Origin: Rubripirellula sp.
GTDB lineage: Bacteria; Planctomycetota; Planctomycetia; Pirellulales; Pirellulaceae
Direction: 5' to 3'
NCBI GenBank assembly: GCA_012270065.1
Contig: JAAXJB010000003.1
Coordinates: 282,423 to 346,422 of the forward strand
Length of the DNA: 64,000 nucleotides
Positions within the stretch are counted from its first letter, which is position 1. Every line of letters starts with the position of its first letter. The position numbers and the translations under genes were made by a program. The notes under the pieces are model-generated. The model was given only the letters and a program-made list of their open reading frames with translations. It was not told where the DNA came from and made no database searches. This document shows, in pieces, positions 19,662 through 29,000 of the stretch.

Positions 19662-20984
19662 ATGAACGCAACAGTCAAGAAAGATCTGCTCATTGAAAAT
19701 GCCCGACTGGTCGATCCCAGTCAGGACCTCGATTGTTCAGCAAACCTGCTGGTCATCAATGGTCATGTTGCAACACTTGACCCCGCGGACGAGGAAATTC
19801 CTGCTACCTGTGAACGTCTCGACGCAAGAGGCAACATCGTTGCACCCGGCCTCGTCGACCTGGGCGCCGAATTGCGTGAACCCGGCTACGAAGAAGACGA
19901 AACCATCGCATCGGGCAGTCATGCAGCTTTGGCAGGTGGTTTCACTTCTGTGCTCTGCTGCAGCAGCACGAGACCCTGCATCGATTCTCCTGGCGCAGTT
20001 GAATTTGTCAGGCAGAAAGCCACCAAGGCACGTGGCGCCCGCGTCCATGTAATCGGCTGCCTCAGTAAGGGCCGGGATGGTGAGCAGATGGCGGAACTGG
20101 GCTTGCTATCGGTCGCGGGTGCGGTCGCCTTCAGCGATGCTCCCAAGTCCATGCCCAACGACGCTCTCCTGAAGCGTGCCCTCGAATATTGTCGCATGTT
20201 TGATCTTCCCATTTTTGACCGTCCCGAGGTGCCCGAATTGGCAGAAGGTGGGATGATGCACGATGGTCAGACTTCACTTGTCCTGGGTCTCAAGGGGCTC
20301 CCGACCGAAGCAGAGGACCTCGCTGTTGCCCGTGACGTACGTCTGGCCGAAGCCACATCAGGACGCTTGCACGTGGGTCCGGTCAGCACGATGGGCGCCG
20401 TCGACATGATACGAAGGGTCAAATCGCGCGGCATTGATGTGACCGCTTCAGTCTGCCCGCACAATTTGTGCCTCTCAGATGTCAAACTGCGTTCTTTTGA
20501 TTCGAAATACAAGGTCCACCCACCTTTGCGCAGCGAAAAACACGTGGAGACACTCCGTCATGCGTTGGCTGATGGAACGATCGATGCCATTCAAAGCGGC
20601 CACATGCCGCGAAGTCGAGAGAAAAAAATGGATGATCTCGACCTCTCACCCTTTGGCGGATCAGCATTGGAAACGACGCTGGCTACCACAATCACCTACA
20701 TGATCAATCAACAGTTGATTGATTGGAAAACAGCCATCAACCGACTCTCGACGGCTCCAGCACGGATTGCGGGAGTCGATGGTGGTTCCTTGAAACCCGG
20801 AGCCACTGCCGATATCGTCATCATCGATCCTGATGCAAGTTGGAAGGTCGATGGCAACCACTTCCGCTCACATTGCATCAGCAGTCCACTTGATGGAGAG
20901 CAACTGCACGGCAGAGCGACTCACACAATCGTTGGTGGTGAAATCAGATACCGATTGAATCCTGACTTGGACCATCTGGCCTGA
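19662..20984 (+). CDS. Dihydroorotase-like protein, predicted inactive (PyrC' type)
   Basis: This 440-residue amidohydrolase aligns with class I dihydroorotases along its length (PGLVDLGAELREPG, GFTSVLC, HVGPVST, PHNLCLSDVKLR). The metal site is missing. The HxH of the first strand is GAE at residues 68-70, the zinc-ligand histidine of the PLxxHxE region is Asp in FDRPE near residue 185, the HVST histidine is Pro in GPVST near 238, and the Asp of the TDHAPH motif is Gly in QSGHMPRS near 311. Catalysis is therefore unlikely. It follows pyrB directly, as the non-catalytic PyrC' does in Pseudomonas, where it forms part of the aspartate carbamoyltransferase holoenzyme. A true dihydroorotase must be encoded elsewhere. 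Confidence 0.9.
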   Translation: MNATVKKDLLIENARLVDPSQDLDCSANLLVINGHVATLDPADEEIPATCERLDARGNIVAPGLVDLGAELREPGYEEDETIASGSHAALAGGFTSVLCCSSTRPCIDSPGAVEFVRQKATKARGARVHVIGCLSKGRDGEQMAELGLLSVAGAVAFSDAPKSMPNDALLKRALEYCRMFDLPIFDRPEVPELAEGGMMHDGQTSLVLGLKGLPTEAEDLAVARDVRLAEATSGRLHVGPVSTMGAVDMIRRVKSRGIDVTASVCPHNLCLSDVKLRSFDSKYKVHPPLRSEKHVETLRHALADGTIDAIQSGHMPRSREKKMDDLDLSPFGGSALETTLATTITYMINQQLIDWKTAINRLSTAPARIAGVDGGSLKPGATADIVIIDPDASWKVDGNHFRSHCISSPLDGEQLHGRATHTIVGGEIRYRLNPDLDHLA

Positions 20985-21004
20985 ACAGAACCGGCGCTGC
21001 GGCA

Positions 21005-21033
21005 GCATCGAAAACAAACACGTGCTTCGATGC
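21005..21033. terminator. Hairpin between convergent genes
   Basis: An 8-bp perfect inverted repeat (GCATCGAA and TTCGATGC) with a 13-base loop lies in the 89 bases between the converging pyrC'-like and CRTAC1-like genes. No T-run follows on either strand, so it would be a weak or factor-dependent bidirectional stop. Confidence 0.35.
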
Positions 21034-21073
21034 CGAATACCAGAGTCCTTTGATGGCAGATCAACAGGGAGAT

Positions 21074-22960
21074 CTAACTCTCTGGGCCGCTCTCCACATC
21101 TTTGGCAAGGCCTTCACCCTGCCGCAAACGGATGGTCGTATCGATTACAGGAACAGCGAAAACCTCACGCTGTCCATTCGGCCAATTGATCGTGATTGAA
21201 TTCACAGCCTCCTGTTGTCCCAAGCCAAATGTCAATGCTTTTTCGCACTGGCTGAGATAACTGCGTGTTGGCATGACCAACTGTTTCTGCAGACGCCCAC
21301 CCACTTCAAGCTCAACAAGCGCCCCAATCCCATCTTGATTACTGCCAACTCCCTCCAACTCGACTCTCAACCAGTGGTGTTCCGTACTCTGGTCATTCCG
21401 GAACATCACAGGGGCACCATCGCTTACCGAGATCACAACATCCTGATCACCGTCTTCGTCAAAATCACCAAAAGCTGCCCCACGCCCAACGATGGGCTGG
21501 TAAAAATCCTTTCCAGTCGATGACTCGGGAACAAGCACCAATTCACTCTTGGCCTCCCGACCCGCGTTCCAGAACAGTTGCGGTGGTTGAGCATACCTTT
21601 GTGTTGCCTGGACTTTTGAGATCTCTTCCTCAAGATGACCATTCGCACCGAGTAAGTCGAACCGGCCATCAAGATCAAAGTCAAAAAAGAAGAGGCCGAA
21701 CGTGAGTCCCTGCCGAGTGGGCGGACCGAGCCCAGTGAACATCGCCGCATCAATGAACTGCTTCTTACCTGAACGTGCCATATAAAGAGCACTGGCTTCG
21801 TTCGCAAAGTTCCCGATACCAATCGCAAGTGTCCCATCTTCTCGGAAACGGGCGGTATCGATCCCCATGGCACCACGGGCTTTCCCATCACGGTCAAATG
21901 CGATTCCACGAATCCGACCAACCTCCACGAATGTGCCATCGCGTTGATTTTCGAACAGAAAATTTCTGACAGTGTCGTTCGCTACAACGATGTCGAGCCA
22001 GCCGTCCCCGTTGAAATCCACCGGAGCAACTCCCATGGCCTTTCCAAGTGGTACACCTGTATCGTCATTTCGAATCTGAATACCCGCTGTTTGCGAAACA
22101 TCTTTGAACCTACCTTCACCCTCGTTGTGATAGAGGTAAGAGAACGAGCCGGCAAAGGCTTTGGGAGGACCATACGCACGTGACTCCCCATCCAAAGTGA
22201 ATTTCTGGCTCAGATCAGCATCCTTGCTCCATGACACGTAATTGCACACAAAAAGATCAAGCAATCCATCGTTGTCGTAGTCAAAGAAACCGCAACTGGT
22301 ACTCCATTGATCATCGGCTCCTCCAACACCAGCCGCGTCAGTAACATCCTCGAACACGCCCCCCTCGTTTTTCATGAGACGGTTTTTTCCAACCGCGGAC
22401 AGGAAAAGATCCGTATCACCATCGTTGTCATAATCACCGACGGCGACTCCCATTCCATAGAAAGTGAGATCCAATCCGGATGCTTCTGTAACATCGGTGA
22501 AATGGAATTCACCATCACCTGCGTACAGGCGACTCGGGGTGTCAAGCGTTCCACGAGTGTCCCAAGGCCAGCGACTTGAGTTGACGAGTAACAAATCCAA
22601 ATGACTGTCGCCGTTGTAGTCAAATACCGCGACGCCACTTCCCATCGTCTCAGGGAGCAGTTTCTGACCTTCCCGGCCGGACTCATGTGTGAATTCGATA
22701 CCACTCGACTTCGTCACGCTGGTCATCGCAACAACAGGAATTTCTTCTTCATTGACCTCGCGTATGTCCGGTGTAGTGACCTCGACCTCAGTAGAAACTT
22801 CCTGTTTCTTATCAAAATTCAGATAAACCAGTACGCCTATGACTGGCAAGCCAAGCAGCAAAATCACGATCAGAGAAGCACGAAACGCGCTTGCGATCAC
22901 CGCATCGTCCTGTACATCGTCCTCAACGTACCGAGCCTGATCATCTGTCGTTTTATTCAT
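21074..22960 (-). CDS. FG-GAP/ASPIC-UnbV (CRTAC1-like) membrane-anchored protein
   Basis: This 628-residue protein has a membrane anchor near residues 28-50 (LIVILLLGLPVIGVLVYL). An exported beta-propeller follows with at least six calcium-loop-like repeats: DYNGDSHLDL, DYDNDGDTDL, DYDNDGLLDL, DFNGDGWLDI, DFDLDGRFDL and DFDEDGDQDV. The last about 100 residues form an ASPIC/UnbV domain (WLRVELEGVGSNQDGIGA to INWPNGQREVF). Such proteins are abundant in planctomycetes, mostly with unknown roles. The gene begins 11 bases after the pentaheme cytochrome gene on the same strand, so the two are almost surely co-transcribed. Its likely role is an extracytoplasmic binding or assembly partner of the cytochrome. 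Confidence 0.85.
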   Translation of the reverse strand: MNKTTDDQARYVEDDVQDDAVIASAFRASLIVILLLGLPVIGVLVYLNFDKKQEVSTEVEVTTPDIREVNEEEIPVVAMTSVTKSSGIEFTHESGREGQKLLPETMGSGVAVFDYNGDSHLDLLLVNSSRWPWDTRGTLDTPSRLYAGDGEFHFTDVTEASGLDLTFYGMGVAVGDYDNDGDTDLFLSAVGKNRLMKNEGGVFEDVTDAAGVGGADDQWSTSCGFFDYDNDGLLDLFVCNYVSWSKDADLSQKFTLDGESRAYGPPKAFAGSFSYLYHNEGEGRFKDVSQTAGIQIRNDDTGVPLGKAMGVAPVDFNGDGWLDIVVANDTVRNFLFENQRDGTFVEVGRIRGIAFDRDGKARGAMGIDTARFREDGTLAIGIGNFANEASALYMARSGKKQFIDAAMFTGLGPPTRQGLTFGLFFFDFDLDGRFDLLGANGHLEEEISKVQATQRYAQPPQLFWNAGREAKSELVLVPESSTGKDFYQPIVGRGAAFGDFDEDGDQDVVISVSDGAPVMFRNDQSTEHHWLRVELEGVGSNQDGIGALVELEVGGRLQKQLVMPTRSYLSQCEKALTFGLGQQEAVNSITINWPNGQREVFAVPVIDTTIRLRQGEGLAKDVESGPES

Positions 22961-22971
22961 GCTTTTCCATA

Positions 22972-25854
22972 TCAGTTTGCAACAGCGACGTCTGGCTTGC
23001 GGTCGTCATCCAGATCCGTTTTCTCGCGGTGCATGTCATAAATGACAAGGGCCTCAGCCGCATGATTGGCCGCGGGATACTTCCGACGGGCAGCGGGAAT
23101 CGCCAGTTCCGCAGCATTATCGTCCGGTTTATAGCGGGTGTGAAGTGTACGATGATGTTGTTCCTTTTCAGCATCACCGATCAGACTGTAAATTGCCGCA
23201 AGGTTGGCGTGGGCAGTTACATTCTCCGAATCAACTTCAAGAACCATGTTGAACTGAGCAATCGCATCCTGGACAGTCTTCTCGAATCCAGCATCGTCGC
23301 CCATCACTTCCGCCCGCTGAGCCAGATCAACCAGTGTCAAACCAAGTTCGTTGCGGACGACATAATCAAGCGAAAAATCAAAGCCTCTTTCCGGCACCTT
23401 GGTTTGCAAAACTGCTCTTAGCGAATCGGCTGCCGCCTCAAGATTTCCCTGTTGCCGATTCACAATCCCACTTAACCAACCGTGAGTCCATGAAGGTGGT
23501 GCTGGGTCCATCTCGGCAGCCCGCCGAAGTGACTCTGTCGCTCCATCGAGGTCACCTTCAGCAAATTGCACACGCGCCATGTTCAACGGACCATCAAATC
23601 GTCCCAATGCTTCAACCTTGGCAAAGGCTTCGCCTGCCTGCTTCAGTTCAGCCTTTCCTTTGAGAAATAGACCAATGCCGTAATCATTCCATCTTTGCCA
23701 CTCGGGAATAACTGCGAGAGATGACCCAGATGCCACATCATCTCCCTCTTTGGAATTACTGCCATCAACCACTTGCAACGAAATTCGATCGCTGGCGATT
23801 TCGATGATCGGCAGGTCATTGGGGGATCCGACCTCACCCAGGTCCAACGGGTCAACCGCGGGGTCACGATCAGCACGAATGTAATCGAGATACTCAGTAT
23901 CAAACTTCCGATACAACAACCTTGCAGTCACAACGATAGGTTCATCTGACGTTTTTGGAACAGACAATTTGTAGTGCACTGTCTGGCCAGCGCCTGGTGG
24001 CATCTGATGGCTGTACAACGGCGTGAAGATGTTCTGTGCATTCCGACGGTTGATGCGATTACCTTCCCGATCCAGCATGAATGTATTGACGAAGTGAGCC
24101 CATGCATCGACAACCTCCCGTTCATCACGATGCCCACTTTGGCCAATCAACCGATCACCCTGCATGGCGGTCATTTCAACCCATATCTGATTTGAATCAG
24201 AAGTGCCTTGGCTGAAATGATGTCCCAGCTTCATGGTCCGCAAGACGGTTTCCAGGAGATACGTTTTCCCCTTCTCAACTCTTGCAGTATCGGAAAGGGG
24301 TGCGATCAACTCACCATCAATCACACCATCCTCTTTCAACCCGAAAAGATCTACTCGCAACGTATCTTTCAGATATTGGCGATGTAACTCCACCTGTTTC
24401 TGGTCACCCATCCAATGTCCCAATGCTGAATTCGCGCTTGGGAAAGAATGGGTGTGAACACCTAACCCGCCGAGTTGTTCCATGTACTTGGCACCGAACT
24501 CGTCACTGGCCACTGCTGGCATGTGGCATTCGTTGCAATTCCCCTGTGCCTTTGGAGGGTAGTAAAAGCTTCTGGCTCCGTGTCCCGAAACACCACTGAG
24601 GAGGTAACTGTCGTAATGGTTTTGACCTCGCAGGAAATCTTTATAAGCGGTCACTTCGCCGGGCAGAGAAACCTTGTGACAGGTGGCGCAGAATTCGGAA
24701 GTCTTGTGAAAAGGCTTCAACATTTCGTGCTTGTGGAAAGCTGGCTTTGCTTTCACCATCAGAGCATTCAGATCCGAGAGGATTGGGTTTTCGCTGTAGG
24801 CGAACGGGTAATGCTTCGGCTCGTCTATCGTGTAATCGGCGTTACCGACATGACTGTCAATTGATTGAATGGAATGGCAAACCGCACATGAGATTCCGGC
24901 ATGCGCCGTCGGGTCATTGACATCGTCATAATTCGGATCATCAAAGCGTCCTGAGAAGAATGGGACGGGATCATGACAACCTGCACACCAACGCGACGCC
25001 TGCACAGTGCCGGCTCGTTCGGTCGCTACTTTGCGTGTCTCCCGGACTGACGCCCGATAAGCTGGATTATTGAAACTGCTGAGTTTATGTGCGCTGTGAA
25101 TTGCTGATTCGTAGATATCCTGATGGCATTTCAGACAATAGTCATCATTCATGAGCGTCTTTGCCGAAATGAACTTTCCGGTGGCGGTGCTGGCCAATGA
25201 CGGCTCAAAATATTTCTTGCCATCAACTGGTCCTTCGTCGCCGCTGATTCTGGGATCAGAGGCCTGAAATCCAACCATCAAGATCACGATACAACCGATG
25301 GCCAAGCCGACCCGACGGCCAATGTGCCACTTGATGCGTGGGCCAACGAGTCGATGTAACCAATAAAGCCAGATGGCAGCCAGCGGTGCGAGGAAGTGCA
25401 TCCAGTAGACAATATTCCGAGTGGTCGGATTCACGATGGCAAACGATCCCACTCGCATCAACAGCAGACCGCTGACGAGGATCACCAATGCGACCCCAAG
25501 CAGGGCGTATCCGATCTTCACGGCACGACGGTTTCTCCGCTTGCGTGACCGCCACATGTGCAGAAAACCGAATCCGACCACGGGCGAAATCAGCAGGAGT
25601 CCCAGAGCCAGGTGCATCAGGAACATCAGCTGGTAAAAATGTGTCTCGTAGATCTCTCCTGTGAATTTCTGCAGCCAAGTGATGGACGTGAGGTAAAGTC
25701 CGTTAGCCGCCAGAACACCGAACAGTGTCAGAACAACGTAGAGAACGACCCGCAACCGCGGTGTCACGGGCCGAATGGGAGTCTTCTTCTTTCCAGCGTC
25801 ATCACGGACCTTTTCTCGAGCAGTTCCGTCACGAACAGAATCAGGTGTAGCCAT
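22972..25854 (-). CDS. Membrane-bound pentaheme cytochrome c with TPR domain
   Basis: This 960-residue protein starts with five hydrophobic helices (about residues 34-56, 73-99, 113-135, 147-170 and 180-197). Helices two and four carry histidines (72, 81, 99; 153, 167) that could bind b-type hemes. The exported part has five CxxCH sites: CLKCH (240), CAGCH (290), CAVCH (323), CATCH (389) and CNECH (440). It resembles multiheme electron-transfer proteins of the cytochrome c554 kind. A beta-rich stretch follows, and TPRs fill about residues 710-930. The likely role is electron transfer between the quinone pool and a periplasmic partner. It lies between two FG-GAP/ASPIC genes on the same strand. 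The donor and acceptor are unknown. Confidence 0.85.
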   Translation of the reverse strand: MATPDSVRDGTAREKVRDDAGKKKTPIRPVTPRLRVVLYVVLTLFGVLAANGLYLTSITWLQKFTGEIYETHFYQLMFLMHLALGLLLISPVVGFGFLHMWRSRKRRNRRAVKIGYALLGVALVILVSGLLLMRVGSFAIVNPTTRNIVYWMHFLAPLAAIWLYWLHRLVGPRIKWHIGRRVGLAIGCIVILMVGFQASDPRISGDEGPVDGKKYFEPSLASTATGKFISAKTLMNDDYCLKCHQDIYESAIHSAHKLSSFNNPAYRASVRETRKVATERAGTVQASRWCAGCHDPVPFFSGRFDDPNYDDVNDPTAHAGISCAVCHSIQSIDSHVGNADYTIDEPKHYPFAYSENPILSDLNALMVKAKPAFHKHEMLKPFHKTSEFCATCHKVSLPGEVTAYKDFLRGQNHYDSYLLSGVSGHGARSFYYPPKAQGNCNECHMPAVASDEFGAKYMEQLGGLGVHTHSFPSANSALGHWMGDQKQVELHRQYLKDTLRVDLFGLKEDGVIDGELIAPLSDTARVEKGKTYLLETVLRTMKLGHHFSQGTSDSNQIWVEMTAMQGDRLIGQSGHRDEREVVDAWAHFVNTFMLDREGNRINRRNAQNIFTPLYSHQMPPGAGQTVHYKLSVPKTSDEPIVVTARLLYRKFDTEYLDYIRADRDPAVDPLDLGEVGSPNDLPIIEIASDRISLQVVDGSNSKEGDDVASGSSLAVIPEWQRWNDYGIGLFLKGKAELKQAGEAFAKVEALGRFDGPLNMARVQFAEGDLDGATESLRRAAEMDPAPPSWTHGWLSGIVNRQQGNLEAAADSLRAVLQTKVPERGFDFSLDYVVRNELGLTLVDLAQRAEVMGDDAGFEKTVQDAIAQFNMVLEVDSENVTAHANLAAIYSLIGDAEKEQHHRTLHTRYKPDDNAAELAIPAARRKYPAANHAAEALVIYDMHREKTDLDDDRKPDVAVAN

Positions 25855-26004
25855 GCGCGTATTTCAGGTGGGGAAAGAGAACACAATGTGTAGACGTAAT
25901 GAACGCCTGAATTGTTTTGCCAAACCTCTCGGAAAGACAAAACTGGCGAAAAAACGGGGCAAGGAGACGGGATGCACTCGTTTTCTACCAGCATTTACCG
26001 CGAA

Positions 26005-29000
26005 TCACGGGTTCTCAAAACTCTGCGTTTTACTCGCATCCGATCTCGACCAGAAAGACCGGAAAGACTGCTGACGCCCCAGATGAGGAGCGTTCAATTC
26101 CCTCAAAATCCGGCTTTTTTCAGAATCCTGCGTCGGTGGGGGATATCGGCTCATCATTCGGTAGGGCAGCGGCAACGTGGACTGCCCAGTGAGCGTGTTC
26201 AAATCGGCGTCTTTATCCCAGCCGATACTGTGAAAGATGAAATCCCGCTTCCATCCCTCCGGCAGATCCATTTTTGGCTTTGAGAATTGAAGACGAATTT
26301 CGTCTCCCGAACTCATGACTACCATCTGGTCGTCCCACTCTCGAAGCAATTCGAGGCAGTCTCCAAACCGCGTAAGCTGACCGCTGAGCGGCGGCCATTT
26401 GGGATCGAGGCGTGACTGTTGATAATCATAGGTTTCGGGCTGTGATGAGTCCGATCTGAGTCCCTGCGAATACCCGTGAAATGCGACTTCCGCCGTCAGC
26501 AACTCCACTTCCTCCACATGAAAATTCGCCTCTTCTTCCTGCACTGCCACTTCAGCGCAATCCCAATAAATCTGGGCTGATGTTCGAATTCTGAATCGGG
26601 GATCATCGGAATTCATGACATCCGTCACATCAACAACAATTGTCTTGGTCTTCCCTCCCGGGAATCCCATGTATTCAATGGCCTGCTTCCACCCCGAATC
26701 GGAATCAGAATCAGGTACCCAGACAGAGGGGAATTCAAGAGGTCCAAGTGTCGGATTCTGATCAATCTGAATATTGAGAGAAGTATCGGTGGGCAGGATC
26801 CAACCTGTCAGCACCAGATAGATTTTCTGCCGGCCTGAAAGGTCTCCCAAGCCTGTCAGAGCGGTACCAAAGTCGAGATCAATCCAATGTGGTTCACACA
26901 ACCCCTGTCGATAACGACGCTCAAAGCCTTTTACAAAGTCACGATCAACCTTTGACAATTTTGAAGTGACGTCCCGACCAAACGTATCTTGTGCCTTTAC
27001 CAGTGGTTGTCTGTCTTTGCTGGAGAACGCAAAAATCGTCGGAGTTGCAATCTGATCGGGGCCTACTTTTTCGTTTGTCCAAACATCAACGTCAGCCGGA
27101 TGATCAACTACCTGCAAAGCGATCTTATCGAAGTACGCAACTTCCCACAGTTCTTCCGTAATCCGAAAATCATAGCGATTACCACGGGGACGGATATTAT
27201 CTCCATTGATTTTCAAGTATTCCCAAGGTCGATCTTTGGCGACGATGCCTCTCGCCACCTGCAGACCAAGTGGTGCGGCCCAAAGGCAATCCGTCTGAAA
27301 GACATACTTTTCACCATCCCACGCATACAGATAGGGACACGAACCCTTGAGCGTCTGCTCTTCCTCAACGAGTGAATCGACTTCCGGATCACGAACTGTC
27401 TGGGTCAAACCGTTGGGAAAAATCGCCCTGACGCTACTTGCCGCATCAAATCCATCCAGACCGAAATGGGTTGAAGGTGAACGGACAATTCTCGCACGAT
27501 AGTGAGGCCCAAAACGCATCTCAAGAACACTGCCTATGGCGTAATGGTTGACGCGTCCGCTGGCATTGTCATCGATCCCCTTGAACCTGACATCAACATA
27601 GTGCCCAACCGACTCTGTCTTGTTTCTCAGCAAGCTCATCCCCTGATCTGTCAATGTGACAAGATCCAGCACTCCGTCACCATCGAATTCTGCGACCAGA
27701 CACTCACGGGCTGACTCAGCTGACTTGATGACCTGCCAATCACGAAACCCCCATGGCCCGATTCTTGTGATCGCGGCTTCCTTTTCATTCAATGCAACGA
27801 CCTCCATCCATGAGTCGTTATCCATATCTGCAACAACTGCTGCACCTGCAGAGTGGTCACTCGTTTCGACATGATCCACAGTCCATGCATTGGCAGCGGC
27901 GGTCTGGGAAAACACAATCGAGACACCACCTTCCCCGGCAATCACCAGATCCCAGGAGACGTTTCCATCGATGTCTTCCACGGTAATGAAGCCGGCTCCC
28001 GGAACAGGAGGAATTTCGTCAAAAAACCGGCTTCGAAACTGGAGGTGCAGAAGGTTTTCCAACATTCCGACCCTTCCGCTCGTGCGATGAACCGTGACCA
28101 CATCAAGATCCAAATCCCGGTCAAGATCAATCAAAGACATGGCGGAAACAGCATCACCATCAGCGAACGCGTTCGTGGACTGTGCAATTTCAAAGAAGGT
28201 ACGATTTCCACGGTTGGCAAACAGCCGAATTCCATCTGACTCCGTCGCAAGAACCAGATCCAGATCACCATCCGCCTCCAAATCACCGGCAACAGCAACG
28301 GTCACATCCTGAACATCTTCAAGACCATTGTCACCGGTGATCAGTGTCAGTCTCTGACCATCCTGCACTGATGAACGACCATCGATCTGCACCAGCCGGA
28401 CCCCGCCTTCCCCATAAACCAGCAAACTCTGAAAGGTGTTATGGCGAGATGCAGAGGAATAGTCCTCTGTACCTGCCCCCGTGGTTTTTCGATCGGCTCG
28501 CAAGCGGCTTGGATCACTGCTGTCAACCAGAAACAGATCAGCTGCCACAATGCCGCGGGGAGCAATATCCAGCTGTAGCTCCGCCACCTTGGTAAAAGTG
28601 CCTTCTCCTTCGTTGCTCCACAGTTCGAGTTGTCCATTATCACCTGCAGTGACAAGATCTCTGTCCAAGTCCAGATCGTAATCGAGTGAAAGCAGAGACT
28701 GTTGTTCCTCGCCCGGACTGATGATCTGCTTGTCAAACTTGAATTCACTTGTCCCGGCATTCAATGGCTGATCCGCAACTGCCTGAGCCGACAACCGCCG
28801 CAAGGAATCAAAGCTCAACAGATCCAATGGGTGCGGAGACGCCCTGCGTCGATCGGTCTTCACGATTTCTGTACTGTTGAGCACGTTGAACCACAACAAC
28901 ATGCGATTTTCAGCCTCTGACCAGTCATCTTCCCGGATGGCGGTCACAATTTGAGCAACCAACTCATCCGGTGTCACACCAATCGGCTGCGTTTCACGCC

